Source of the DNA: CALFUK01 sp964450495
GTDB lineage: Bacteria > Bacteroidota > Bacteroidia > Chitinophagales > Saprospiraceae
NCBI GenBank assembly: GCA_964450495.1
Contig: CAYVFU010000003.1
Coordinates: 1-64,000, forward strand
Length of the DNA stretch: 64,000 nt
Direction: 5' to 3'
The position numbers and the translations under genes are program-made. The notes beneath the pieces were generated by a model. That model was not told the origin of the DNA. It saw only the letters and a list, made by a program, of their open reading frames with translations, and ran no database searches. This document shows, in pieces, positions 52,916 to 62,639 of this stretch. How positions within the stretch are numbered: position 1 is the first letter of the stretch; each line of letters opens with the position of its first letter.

Positions 52916-53608
52916 TTATGATTTAAGACTTGACATACCCCCATCGACTTTTAAAATTTGACCTGTAACCCAACTGGATTTATCAGACAAAAGGAATGAC
53001 GCCATTTGAGCTATATCCAAAGGTTCTCCAATTCTTTTGAGAGGATGTCTTTCGTTATTCTGTTGTACCTTTTCATCTGTTGACAATAATTTTCCAGCTA
53101 ATGGCGTATTTGTCAAAGAAGGTGCGATTGCATTGACTCTTATTTTTGGTGCAAACTCTGCCGCCAACGATCTTGTCAAACCTTCTAATGCACCTTTTGA
53201 TGTAGAAACTTGGCTGTGAAAATTGAAACCTTGTTGGACGGCTACGGTAGAAAATAAAACAATTGATGGGTTTTCTGCAGCCTTTAGATTTGGCATTACA
53301 GATTGTATTATTTTGATGGCACCAATTACCTGCAATTCGAAATCTGAAACGAATGCTTCAGGTTTTATCCGATGAAAGGGTTTTAGGTTGATGCTTCCAG
53401 GGCAATAGACAAGACCATCCAATTGATCAGGTAAAAATCCAGGTTCAATGCCTTCTTCAAGAACGTCAAGCTTTCTGTAAATAGCCCCGTTATCTTGCAC
53501 ATGATTTTTGAGGTATGTTCCATACACCTTATGACCATCTTCATGTAAGATATGAGTCAACGCTTTTCCAATACCAGAAGAGGCCCCAACTATGAAAAAA
53601 TTCTTCAT
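52916..53608 (-). CDS. SDR family oxidoreductase lacking the catalytic Tyr
   Basis: The 230-residue protein has the NAD(P)-binding GASSGIGKAL motif (about residues 8-17) and the C-terminal PSLTNTPLAGKLL and TGQILKVDGGMSSL. The active-site YxxxK reads VSTSK, so the catalytic Tyr is Val while Lys is kept, a feature I recall from a subset of SDR proteins. It is probably not a standard dehydrogenase. It is followed by the DUF6435 gene. Confidence 0.85.
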   Translation of the reverse strand: MKNFFIVGASSGIGKALTHILHEDGHKVYGTYLKNHVQDNGAIYRKLDVLEEGIEPGFLPDQLDGLVYCPGSINLKPFHRIKPEAFVSDFELQVIGAIKIIQSVMPNLKAAENPSIVLFSTVAVQQGFNFHSQVSTSKGALEGLTRSLAAEFAPKIRVNAIAPSLTNTPLAGKLLSTDEKVQQNNERHPLKRIGEPLDIAQMASFLLSDKSSWVTGQILKVDGGMSSLKS

Positions 53609-53642
53609 AACGAACTAACAGCGTTAAGCTGTATTTGTTGAG

Positions 53643-53990
53643 TTATTCTGTTAAAATAGCATCAGGTTCAGAAATTACAATAACACTATCTTGATGCATG
53701 GCACCACAAGTTATTTCTATGGCGATAACTCTCTTATTGTGTTTGATTAGACCTATACATATATCCTTTTCAAGTTGTTTGCTTATACACCTGCCAACTT
53801 TTAAGCCTTTACCGAAACAAAGGACAGCTTCTGGATCCACAAAATCGGGTAATTCTGTTTTATCGTCTATATCACTATCATTAAGAAATACAAAGACACC
53901 GTGTTCTTGTAATTGTATATTGTCATTTGGCTCACTTTTACAACTTAATAATAGTGACAGTAATAGAACAATATTTATTATTTTATTCAT
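53643..53990 (-). CDS. putative lipoprotein, 115 aa
   Basis: The signal peptide has the lipobox LLLSC (Cys17). The mature part has three more Cys and no recognised domain. It lies 34 bases upstream of the SDR gene and may be in the same transcript. Function unknown. Confidence 0.6.
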   Translation of the reverse strand: MNKIINIVLLLSLLLSCKSEPNDNIQLQEHGVFVFLNDSDIDDKTELPDFVDPEAVLCFGKGLKVGRCISKQLEKDICIGLIKHNKRVIAIEITCGAMHQDSVIVISEPDAILTE

Positions 53991-54166
53991 AATATACTAC
54001 AGGCTATTAATTTGAAGGTATACTTTACTCTCTCATTTCCTAATGATAAATAAATATAGACAGTTCCAATAAAGTAAGATACCCCGACAGTTTTAAACAA
54101 ATTTTAGTCTAATGTGAATGACAGAGACCACACCATGACAATTAGATATAATTCATATATTTAAAA

Positions 54167-55987
54167 ATGCAATTCCCCATAAAAACTATACTTAAAATCC
54201 AATGTCTTATACTTTTTTCGGTCCTTAATACATATGATTTATTCGGACAAGTTGATTCTATTTTAATCAAGGCACTCGAGATAGAAGATGATTCTACAAG
54301 GATTACTGAAATAAGTGAAATGATCAATCTCCATAAACGAACTGACATAGAAAAGGCTTGGACTTTGGCTCACATTCTCGACAGTTTAAATCAATTGACA
54401 AATGATCCTCGCTGGAATGCGTTAACTAGATATCAATTTGGTAATTTACATTATCAAGAAAACAATTATCAAATAGCCATCCAGCAGCTTACTGAAGCAG
54501 CTAATCTTTACCAAATTCACGACCCCAATAATGGGCAATTAGCTGGCGTTTATAATACCATTGCAGCGATCTACGGTCAACGAGAAAATCATGAAAAGGC
54601 CATAGAATATTATCAACAAGCACTTGAGACATTTGTACAAAAAAAAGATTCTTTGTCAATTGGAGTAACTCTTTTGAATAATTCCGTTCCATATATACAA
54701 CTAAAAAAATACGATAATGCAGAAATGCTTCTTTTAAAAGCTGATTCAATTTTCAGTGTACCTAGTCGTCAAATATATAGAGGGTACTCTTGTCTTAATC
54801 TTGCCGATACATATCAAGAACAAAAGAGATATAAAGAAGCAAATCAGTATGCGAAGCTTGCTATGAAATATATGCCAATGGAAATTGACCCAATAGTTCA
54901 TTCTGGTGGTCATCTAATTTTAGGTCGAACTTTCCTTTTTGAAAAGAATTATCGAATGGCTATTAATGAGTTAAACAAAGGATTGGGCATTGCTCAAGAA
55001 ATTAAATATGCCAATCATATCCTTGATGCAACAGAAGGACTCTGGCAAGCACATGAAGCTTCAGGCCAATTAAACTCAGCCTTTCCATACATAAAAGACT
55101 ATGCAACGCTAAAAGATTCATTACGAAAAGAAGATGAAGATAAGCGCATGTTGGATGTATTGAAAAAATTTGAGTTTGAAAAACAAGATGCAGAATTTAA
55201 TCAATTGCAATTAGAAGACGAGCTTAATCAGCAAAAGTTAAGTCAGCAAAAATGGACTATTGCAGGACTTGGTGCTGGATTAGGTTTTCTAGGTCTTCTG
55301 TTATTTGGTTTTTTTAGACAAAATAAAAAAATACAAAAGCAAAATTCGATAATTGCTACAGCCCTTTCTGAAAAAGACACCTTACTAAGAGAAATACATC
55401 ATCGTGTAAAAAATAATCTTCAAGTCATATCATCACTACTAGGAATTCAAGGTCGAAACATAAAAGATCAAAAAATCAAAGACGCTATCCAAGAAGGAAG
55501 AAACAGAGTCCAGTCCATGTCTCTCATCCATCAGAATTTGTATAAAAAAGAAAATTTAACTGGGATAGAGATGGCAGACTATATAAAGAAACTTGGCAAC
55601 AGCATTAATGCTTCCTATAACCTCCAAACTGAACAAGTAGAGATACGATATGATGTGGATGATATCACTCTTGATGTGGAAAGTGTCGTACCGATTGGCC
55701 TTATCACAAATGAATTACTCACCAATTCAATTAAATATGCATTTCCAGATAATAGAAAAGGGATTATACACATTCGATTAAAAAATAAAGAAGATCATCT
55801 ATTGCTATCAATTTCTGATAATGGAATTGGACTTAATCCAGATCAACTCCAAATTAAGGAAGACAGTTTTGGACATTCACTAATTAAAGCATTTAGAAAT
55901 AAATTAGATGCTACTATAGACATCAATGGTGATAATGGTACTGAAGTCATTATAAAAATCAAGAACTACTCAATGATCAAAACATAA
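54167..55987 (+). CDS. TPR-containing HisKA_2 sensor histidine kinase
   Basis: A signal or anchor segment (residues 1-27) is followed by TPR repeats (about 70-300), a coiled coil, one membrane helix (WTIAGLGAGLGFLGLLLFGFF), and a cytoplasmic HisKA_2-HATPase with phosphoacceptor REIHHRVKNNLQVISSLL (about 410) and N-box LITNELLTNSIKYAF. The TPR domain is probably periplasmic. No response regulator is adjacent, so it is an orphan kinase. It lies downstream of a divergent lipoprotein gene. Confidence 0.9.
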   Translation: MQFPIKTILKIQCLILFSVLNTYDLFGQVDSILIKALEIEDDSTRITEISEMINLHKRTDIEKAWTLAHILDSLNQLTNDPRWNALTRYQFGNLHYQENNYQIAIQQLTEAANLYQIHDPNNGQLAGVYNTIAAIYGQRENHEKAIEYYQQALETFVQKKDSLSIGVTLLNNSVPYIQLKKYDNAEMLLLKADSIFSVPSRQIYRGYSCLNLADTYQEQKRYKEANQYAKLAMKYMPMEIDPIVHSGGHLILGRTFLFEKNYRMAINELNKGLGIAQEIKYANHILDATEGLWQAHEASGQLNSAFPYIKDYATLKDSLRKEDEDKRMLDVLKKFEFEKQDAEFNQLQLEDELNQQKLSQQKWTIAGLGAGLGFLGLLLFGFFRQNKKIQKQNSIIATALSEKDTLLREIHHRVKNNLQVISSLLGIQGRNIKDQKIKDAIQEGRNRVQSMSLIHQNLYKKENLTGIEMADYIKKLGNSINASYNLQTEQVEIRYDVDDITLDVESVVPIGLITNELLTNSIKYAFPDNRKGIIHIRLKNKEDHLLLSISDNGIGLNPDQLQIKEDSFGHSLIKAFRNKLDATIDINGDNGTEVIIKIKNYSMIKT

Positions 55988-56010
55988 ATAGAGATGTGCC
56001 CAAATAAAAA

Positions 56011-56039
56011 AAGATGGCTCAAAAACATTGAACCATCTT
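56011..56039 (-). terminator. possible terminator between convergent genes
   Basis: A 7-bp stem AAGATGG paired with CCATCTT has a 15-base loop and a run of A on its left that reads as T on the minus strand. It lies between the convergent kinase and SH3-domain genes and could serve the latter. Confidence 0.4.
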
Positions 56040-56071
56040 ATTAGCATAACCTCTATATGTGACCCATGAAA

Positions 56072-56809
56072 TTATAGACTACAGCCGGTGTAATTAGAAT
56101 ACAGTTTGATGTTTATCCGTCCATTTTTTTGCTTCTTGATATTGACTGGATTGTCAAGAAGTAATTTTATCTGTGTCAGCTCACCCGAAACATCTTCTAT
56201 AAATACAGATGAATCTTGTACATACTTTCTGTTGATTTCATTTGGCATCATACTCAATAATAAGTTGTAGACATCAGTAATTCGAACATCACTTAAAGTG
56301 GCGTTCACCATGTAAAAGGTAGCTTCATCTTTTTCAATTAACTCCTGATCGTTTTCAAAATGATGGATGACTTTTGTAAAATCATTTTCTCTTACGATTG
56401 TATCTGAAGCCAACACTTCTGTAAAGCGATAGTCCATCCAGCTTTGAAAAGCATAAGTAAAATCAAGGTCACTGTCCACCATTTCAAAATCCAATAGAGG
56501 TACTGGAAGATGTGACAGATAACCATCGAAAACAAACCCTTCTATCCCTTCAAAATATACTTTTATCCATTGGCCCTTCACCCAGTCAATTCGCTCTGTT
56601 TTAACTTCATATGAATCTTCCAAAATGATGTTTACTGATTCGCCAAAAGGAATGATCTCTAATACTCTACTTGTTCTGTTAGGTGCTTCTCGAAGCGTCA
56701 AACCAGAAGGCGCGGTTACGTATGCTGATTCTGCATTTGTAAAATGAGTTGCTTTTATTGCCGTCAACGTGATCAGACACAATAGACTTAATACGATTAT
56801 CTTTTTCAT
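56072..56809 (-). CDS. secreted SH3-domain protein, 245 aa
   Basis: A signal peptide (residues 1-20) precedes an SH3_3-type domain (about 29-105; APSGLTLREAPNRTSRVLEI and GWIKVYFEGIEGFVFDGYL-like) and a C-terminal region without recognised fold. Bacterial SH3 domains usually bind cell wall or peptides. It stands alone on the minus strand. The C-terminus ends in a Cys-Ser-Leu. Confidence 0.75.
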   Translation of the reverse strand: MKKIIVLSLLCLITLTAIKATHFTNAESAYVTAPSGLTLREAPNRTSRVLEIIPFGESVNIILEDSYEVKTERIDWVKGQWIKVYFEGIEGFVFDGYLSHLPVPLLDFEMVDSDLDFTYAFQSWMDYRFTEVLASDTIVRENDFTKVIHHFENDQELIEKDEATFYMVNATLSDVRITDVYNLLLSMMPNEINRKYVQDSSVFIEDVSGELTQIKLLLDNPVNIKKQKNGRINIKLYSNYTGCSL

Positions 56810-57060
56810 CTTTTATTGTTTTTAGTGATTGAATTATAAAGACAATTCAAAGATGCGTGTGAATCCAGGTTGAAATCTCAGTGATTGAGTATTCGGGGAT
56901 GGTGGGTGAGAATTCGTATAGAATTGTTGAACTAACCTACAGCAAGCTGTTAAATTATTTGTTCCGCGAATAAAGTCCAATCTATCGACAAAGCTATATT
57001 GTATTAAGCTATTAGAGCTTTTACCTTTTAGAAAGCTCTTGAAAATATTATAACATAAAA
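56810..57060. other. intergenic region
   Basis: This stretch before the SH3-protein gene holds its promoter region but no recognisable gene or motif. Confidence 0.4.
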
Positions 57061-57091
57061 AAAGAGCTCATACAGACCGCATGAGCTCTTT
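57061..57091 (-). terminator. terminator after the IPTL-CTERM gene
   Basis: An 11-bp perfect stem AAAGAGCTCAT paired with ATGAGCTCTTT has a nine-base loop and runs of A/T on both sides, so it may work in both directions; it lies 25 bases after the minus-strand stop. Confidence 0.85.
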
Positions 57092-57115
57092 TGTAAATCT
57101 TTATTTGTTTGAATA

Positions 57116-57910
57116 TTATAAAGCTAACTCTCTTTGTTTGATTGTCACGATTCCAAAAATGAGTAACATGATCGATAAGCAGATCAAACCCCATTCTCCC
57201 ATTGTAGGAATGGCATCTACTACTGGTGGTTCTGGCGGACAAGCAGCAAAAGTGACGTTGTCGTACCACACTCCTGTAGGCGCAAAACCTGTTGCATAAT
57301 TTAAAAATCCCCATTGGATTAGAAAACCGTCCCAGGCTGGATCTATGGTAACATCCATTGATGATGTTGCAAATGAAGAGGTTGATGAAGGGTCAAGAAA
57401 ATCAAAATAAACTTGTGCAAAAGTCACTGGATCTAAAACAGCAATCCATGCACCAAGCTCAGCTAAATTTGCATCGCCTGCAAGATCAGGTGTACCATTT
57501 GGGGACAACTGATGATCAAAGGCAAACTGGTAACACAGACCTACATCTTCTGTCGCTAAAAACGCTTCATTAAAAATACGGGCATCGATCCAAAGACCAT
57601 TTCCATGATCCCCATTGTTGTAATCGCTAAAGGTATTTAATACGGTATTGCCTGCATCGGATTCTGTTGTGGTAAAAGAGCCATTCCCATTAGCCGCAGG
57701 AAATGAAAAATAATTGTACGCAAAACTAGCGCGGTCGGGATCGTTCCAGACATTCGCACCAACCAGCCATCCACCTCCTAATAATCCGCCATCTGGAGGA
57801 AAGACATAGGAATCAAAATCGTCGGAAAAGTTAATGGATTGTGCGGAGCTTGTCATTGAATAAGCACAACATAATGCCATGCTTAAAATAAGGTATCTCA
57901 GGTTTTTCAT
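57116..57910 (-). CDS. IPTL-CTERM sorting-domain protein, 264 aa
   Basis: From the ATG at 57910 the protein begins MKNLRYLILSMALCCAYSMT, a signal peptide; an ORF start at 57970 is less likely. The mature part is a beta-rich region with PDGGLLGGGWLVGANVWNDP, resembling secreted proteins with choice-of-anchor sorting tails, and the C-terminus is IPTL-CTERM (AIPTMGEWGLICLSIMLLIFG, then KQREL). Substrate unknown. Confidence 0.72.
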   Translation of the reverse strand: MKNLRYLILSMALCCAYSMTSSAQSINFSDDFDSYVFPPDGGLLGGGWLVGANVWNDPDRASFAYNYFSFPAANGNGSFTTTESDAGNTVLNTFSDYNNGDHGNGLWIDARIFNEAFLATEDVGLCYQFAFDHQLSPNGTPDLAGDANLAELGAWIAVLDPVTFAQVYFDFLDPSSTSSFATSSMDVTIDPAWDGFLIQWGFLNYATGFAPTGVWYDNVTFAACPPEPPVVDAIPTMGEWGLICLSIMLLIFGIVTIKQRELAL

Positions 57911-58041
57911 TGTGTTTGAATTGTGATGTGTGAATATATTGCTTTTAGTTTTATGAAAAAACTTAATCAATTAACAATAGTTAATATCTGTTTTATATCA
58001 GTCATTTGACATGAAATGCATCATTATACTTCTTCTTTACA

Positions 58042-61000
58042 TCAATTACTACATCCCTCAATATAAGCATGAAATTGAGCACCTGACAGCACCTCGAAAG
58101 TAGGTAAGAGGAGTACACTTTTACCAGAATCGTAATCAACATCTGCAGAAAAGGATGCTATCGTTTGTCTTGATTCAATTTCTCCATCTGTTTCGTAGTG
58201 AACAGTTCCACTTTCTGTACCTGTTAATCCTCCATTACTTCCAAACGCATAATCTTGAGGTGCATCAGTAACAATAGTCGTCACTGTTTGTGTACAACCA
58301 AACAAATTTTCTGCAATAACACCTACCACACTACCTAAAGCTAATGTCGAACCTGTGTATGTCGCAGACGACCCAGTTTGGACCTGTTCATTTGCATCCA
58401 TATTACCATTTAGATTAGCATCAATAAAGAAAGTATAGGTATCCATACCACCTGGAGAGGCAGTGGCAAACCCAGTCGCATTGCCACAAATTTTACTTTC
58501 TAAAATTACAGGCGACGCTAAACAATGTTTCTCAAAGTCATCAAAATAATAGACATCATTCGTAAAACTATTGGGACTGAATAAAAGCAGAATCTGATCT
58601 ACATTTGCCTCTAAAACAGCTGCATCAGGTCTATCAAAATAGTCAAATACAAGTGTTTCCCATTCATTTTGTTTTGTCGTCTCTATTTGATAACGGCTAT
58701 GTCTTCCAGTGGGATAATTAGATGGTGTAGCCGTGTTACTGTTTTCTAATTGTAAGATAATGTTTGTTCCAATTGGTGCACTCGTATATATATTCATTTG
58801 GAACTTTGTATCTCCTGGCACAAAACCACTTATATCAAATGGATTGTCAATGGAGTAAGTCATATTGTCAAATAAATCATCATCAGATCGTGTATATCTT
58901 CCTACCAATGCAGAATTATTGACTCCATTTGGCATTGGGTTATTTATATTTTCCTGCATTACCCCTACTGAACCATCGTAAGAAATGACTGCTGCATCAT
59001 CAAAGTTCTCAAGTACACAAGCTAGTAAATCAACGACCTCTGGCTCAACAACAACATCTAAAGAAAGTGTCTGCGTACTGCAGCCATTTACGACAACATT
59101 GATTATGCCACTACTGGATGTATCTCCCCAATCAATAGAGATAGAATTAGTACCTTGACCAGATACGATAGTTGCTCCAGCTGGCACACTCCAATTGTAT
59201 GTGGCTCCAGCGCCAGCATTACCAACGGTGTACACCACAGCACTCGCCATGTGTCCAACTTGCTGTGCGCCTTGGACATATGCAAATTCGCCTTCATAGA
59301 CTCTAACATAATCCACTTCCATCGTCTGCGGAAATGTTGTACTTGCATCAGGATCTCCAGGATAATTACCGCCGACTGCCATATTTAATAACATATGAAA
59401 TTCATGATCAAATGGCCAATTGCTAGGAGATACATCTGACACTGTTTTTGTAGAATATAAAATATCATCCAAATACCAACGGATCTCTTCCTCGTCCCAT
59501 TCAATTGCATATTCGTGGAAACCATCATTAAAATCACCGCTGTTCAATCGATATTGTGCAGTAGTTGATTGATTATTAGGCCACGGTGGTCCATAGTGAA
59601 TTGTCGCATGTACTAGATCAGTTTCTTGACCGAGCAATTCAACGATATCTATTTCTCCACTTTGAGGCCAAAACCCATATGGTTCATCCGTAGATAGCAT
59701 CCAAAAGGCAGGCCAGATTCCTTGCCCAAAAGGCATCTTAATGGAAGCTTCAAATCTGCCATAAGCAAAGTCACCTTTGTTGATAGTTCTCAGTCTGGCT
59801 GAGGTATAGTCCCTTCCCCCAAATGTTTCTTCTTTTGCAATAATTTTTAGTGTCCCACCAGAAACCACTGCATTCTCTTCTCTATAGTATTGGAGTTCAT
59901 TATTACCCCATCCACATAAGCTAGGACATCCATCCCCGATCTGAGGTGTCCATTTTGCCATATCCAAACTGTTCCCACTAAAATTGTCTTCCCAGACGAG
60001 GACCGGACATGCCGGCACGTCATTGCAATCTCCTGTAAAATATAGATTGTCTATAAAATAAATGGAGTCATCACCATCATCAAATCTTAGATGAATGACA
60101 TTTGACAATGACACCACATTTGAAAAAGCACTCAAAGGAATTGTGATTCTATTCCATTGTTGTGGGTTCAAATTAATGATATATCCATCCTCAACATTCC
60201 CTGGATTAACCAAAAAAAGACTGAGTTGTGTTCCCCCTGGGCACCAGATGTCGACATGCATTTCTGAGTAAGCGCTTATATTCAAAGGGTTTTGAAATTG
60301 TACTCTTTGATAATCAAAATTTTCATATTGAAGGACATTATTTCCAGCAATACTTTGCATGGACACTATTGTAGATTGTCCCACATTTAGATTAAAAACA
60401 GTACCTGGTAATTCCGTGAAGGTATCACTATAAATTCCTAAAAGATTATCACACGGTGGAGGAATAGGGGCTGCTGTATCAGGGACCAATGGAGCTTGAC
60501 AGACAATTGTTTGGGTATTCCCAACTTGATTAATATCGTCAAAATAATATTGTGCTCCATCTCCACTTGTACCAAAATCAAAAAAGATGACCACTTTCCT
60601 TAATGACTTTGAACTAGCATTTGTTGTAGAAAAATCAAAGCTTAGTTCCTCCCAGGTATTTGCACTAGTAACAGGTACAGATATCTCATTGAAAATTCCT
60701 GTATTACTGTTGTTTTCCAATTTAAGAAGGACATTGATGCCCGCTACAGGCGAATATACTTTCATTTTGAACACCTCACCTTGACTAAAATCTATGTCAT
60801 CTTCTAAAGTCAAAAAACCTCCTGCCCACGGCTGTGATCCAACTGTCTTTGTGGACCGAACAACTGTTGCGGAGCTATTAATCCCTGTACTGGAAGGATT
60901 AGCTGTTACTTCACAAACTGTTCCTCCAAAACCTGTACAAACATAATCGGTAAACTGACATTCAAAATCAACATCAAAATCAACTACATTAACAGATTGA

Positions 61001-61056
61001 CTAATCATATGAGATGTTACCGCACAAAGCAACAAGACGATGAAGTGACTTTTCAT
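58042..61056 (-). CDS. secreted GH16 beta-glucanase (laminarinase-like) with carbohydrate-binding modules
   Basis: A signal peptide (1-20) is followed by two carbohydrate-binding-like beta-sandwiches (about 25-180 and 205-345), the GH16 catalytic domain (about 352-590) with the E-I-D-I-V-E catalytic motif (E468, D470, E473), a PKD-like module, another CBM-like beta-sandwich, and a C-terminal tail module ending EGCSN. It should cleave beta-1,3 or mixed-linkage glucan outside the cell, e.g. laminarin, and may be surface-bound through its tail. The tail matches that of the metzincin and choice-of-anchor B proteins. Confidence 0.9.
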   Translation of the reverse strand: MKSHFIVLLLCAVTSHMISQSVNVVDFDVDFECQFTDYVCTGFGGTVCEVTANPSSTGINSSATVVRSTKTVGSQPWAGGFLTLEDDIDFSQGEVFKMKVYSPVAGINVLLKLENNSNTGIFNEISVPVTSANTWEELSFDFSTTNASSKSLRKVVIFFDFGTSGDGAQYYFDDINQVGNTQTIVCQAPLVPDTAAPIPPPCDNLLGIYSDTFTELPGTVFNLNVGQSTIVSMQSIAGNNVLQYENFDYQRVQFQNPLNISAYSEMHVDIWCPGGTQLSLFLVNPGNVEDGYIINLNPQQWNRITIPLSAFSNVVSLSNVIHLRFDDGDDSIYFIDNLYFTGDCNDVPACPVLVWEDNFSGNSLDMAKWTPQIGDGCPSLCGWGNNELQYYREENAVVSGGTLKIIAKEETFGGRDYTSARLRTINKGDFAYGRFEASIKMPFGQGIWPAFWMLSTDEPYGFWPQSGEIDIVELLGQETDLVHATIHYGPPWPNNQSTTAQYRLNSGDFNDGFHEYAIEWDEEEIRWYLDDILYSTKTVSDVSPSNWPFDHEFHMLLNMAVGGNYPGDPDASTTFPQTMEVDYVRVYEGEFAYVQGAQQVGHMASAVVYTVGNAGAGATYNWSVPAGATIVSGQGTNSISIDWGDTSSSGIINVVVNGCSTQTLSLDVVVEPEVVDLLACVLENFDDAAVISYDGSVGVMQENINNPMPNGVNNSALVGRYTRSDDDLFDNMTYSIDNPFDISGFVPGDTKFQMNIYTSAPIGTNIILQLENSNTATPSNYPTGRHSRYQIETTKQNEWETLVFDYFDRPDAAVLEANVDQILLLFSPNSFTNDVYYFDDFEKHCLASPVILESKICGNATGFATASPGGMDTYTFFIDANLNGNMDANEQVQTGSSATYTGSTLALGSVVGVIAENLFGCTQTVTTIVTDAPQDYAFGSNGGLTGTESGTVHYETDGEIESRQTIASFSADVDYDSGKSVLLLPTFEVLSGAQFHAYIEGCSN

Positions 61057-61278
61057 TGTTATAAGTTTAAAAGGGTATTGGATTCAGAGATAATTGGGTT
61101 AGCTAGTAGATTAACGAAATTAAAAAAATATGCGGGTTTTGCAACTAGGACATTGGTTTTTAACTCTGTCGGGTTTATGTATAAAGTCTAAGCTTATCGC
61201 AGGCATGAATACATTATCTTACAATTTAATCGAACATATATATAACTACACACCCCTACCGAAATTTAGGCAACAAAA
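61057..61278. other. intergenic region upstream of the GH16 gene
   Basis: It should contain the GH16 promoter. I see no gene, and no clear TAnnTTTG element. Confidence 0.4.
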
Positions 61279-61307
61279 AAGAGCTTAAGTAAAACACTTA
61301 AACTCTT
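61279..61307 (-). terminator. terminator after the CDGSH gene
   Basis: A 12-bp stem with one mismatch (AAGAGTTTAAGT paired with ACTTAAGCTCTT, minus strand) is followed by a run of T, about 50 bases past the CDGSH stop codon. Confidence 0.7.
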
Positions 61308-61359
61308 CTTTAGATTTTAGGTCGAAAATTAGAGCGACCTGTGGTTAGGTCTACTTTGA

Positions 61360-61602
61360 CTATAACGCCTTATGACTTCCATCACAATAAGGCGGATTTT
61401 TTGTTTGCTTGCATGTACATAACCAAACGTCTTTAGATTCCTCCTCGGCTACTTTAAGGTTTGTCATGCCAGAATCTCTGTGTGCACCGTTACAGAATGG
61501 TTGCTTATCGGATAAGCCACAAGTGCACCATGCGTATGTTTTCCCAGCTTCTGCTTCATGCTTAATTGGTGCCGTTCCTGCTATTTTTGGTAAATCTTCC
61601 AT
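61360..61602 (-). CDS. double CDGSH iron-sulfur protein, 80 aa
   Basis: The 80-residue protein carries two CDGSH motifs, CTCGLSDKQPFCNGAH (about 26-41) and CTCKQTKNPPYCDGSH (about 62-77), each giving three Cys and one His for a [2Fe-2S] cluster. Bacterial tandem CDGSH proteins carry two clusters and have electron-transfer or Fe-S-sensing roles. The gene stands alone with its own terminator. Confidence 0.93.
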   Translation of the reverse strand: MEDLPKIAGTAPIKHEAEAGKTYAWCTCGLSDKQPFCNGAHRDSGMTNLKVAEEESKDVWLCTCKQTKNPPYCDGSHKAL

Positions 61603-61664
61603 GTGTTGTATTAGTTTTATAATAATGTAACTACAAGTTAGAAACCAAAGTTCTTAGAACGATT

Positions 61665-62564
61665 CTAAATATGAGAAATGATGTGTCCAATACCAAAGGT
61701 GACGACAAACAATAAGGTGGTTAAGACCAATTGCTTCAGATAAGGATCTAATTTCATTGCCTCTGTTTTGGTTGCTACGGATTTTCCATTGATTAGTAAA
61801 AGTGGCAAAACCGCAAGAAATATATATTGAATTGATGATTTGAAATTAAGGACTACGAATAAAATTGTCAAGCCTAATCCTCCTAACAACAATATCCAAT
61901 GATAGAATACTGCTTTAGGCCTTCCTATACGAACTGGGATAGATCGTTTGCCTGCAGCTTGATCTGAAACTATATCTCGAATATTGTTGATGTTTAATAC
62001 ACCGACCATAAATAGACCTAATGTGGTTGCAGGTAAAATATAGCTTATGTTACTGAAATTATTTGTTTGCAAATAGTAGGCACCCAATACACCAACCCAA
62101 CCAAAAAATGTTAAAACAGACAAGTCTCCTAAACCAGCATAACCATATGGATTCTTTCCTGCAGTATATTTGATAGCTGCTACTATACAGATCAAACCCA
62201 ACGTAAAGAACAATAAGACTCTAACAATCGGCAGACCTGATATAATCAATAAAATAACGCCAGAGATAAGTGTCAATATGCCTAAAATAATTATTGCCCG
62301 CTTCATAAGGTTTCTAGAAATTGCTGCTGTTTGCGTTTGTCGAGACGGACCTTCTCTTAAATCATTATCAGCACCATTTTCTGAATCGCCATAATCATTG
62401 GCAACATTGGACAAGATTTGCAGTAAAACAGTTGTCAACAAAGTCATACCTGCTATCAACCATGAATGTCTACCTTCACTGTAAGCAAGGATAGTAGCCA
62501 TCGAGACAGAGGCAATACCAAGTGGTAATGTTCGCAATCTGAAAGCTTTTATCCACGGATTCAT
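61665..62564 (-). CDS. menA: 1,4-dihydroxy-2-naphthoate polyprenyltransferase
   Basis: The 299-residue membrane protein has eight or nine helices, the UbiA-family Asp-rich motif NDYGDSENGADND (about residues 56-68) and the second motif NNIRDIVSDQAAGKRS (about 192-207). MenA attaches the polyprenyl tail to DHNA to give demethylmenaquinone. It is divergent from menC and menE, so the menaquinone genes cluster here. A TACTTTTG element at 62602-62609 (minus) fits as its promoter. Confidence 0.93.
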   Translation of the reverse strand: MNPWIKAFRLRTLPLGIASVSMATILAYSEGRHSWLIAGMTLLTTVLLQILSNVANDYGDSENGADNDLREGPSRQTQTAAISRNLMKRAIIILGILTLISGVILLIISGLPIVRVLLFFTLGLICIVAAIKYTAGKNPYGYAGLGDLSVLTFFGWVGVLGAYYLQTNNFSNISYILPATTLGLFMVGVLNINNIRDIVSDQAAGKRSIPVRIGRPKAVFYHWILLLGGLGLTILFVVLNFKSSIQYIFLAVLPLLLINGKSVATKTEAMKLDPYLKQLVLTTLLFVVTFGIGHIISHI

Positions 62565-62639
62565 ACAGAAAATTTAGCTACTTATAGATTAACAACAATA
62601 TCAAAAGTAGCTTGTTTCTAATAATATCACTTTATTGTA

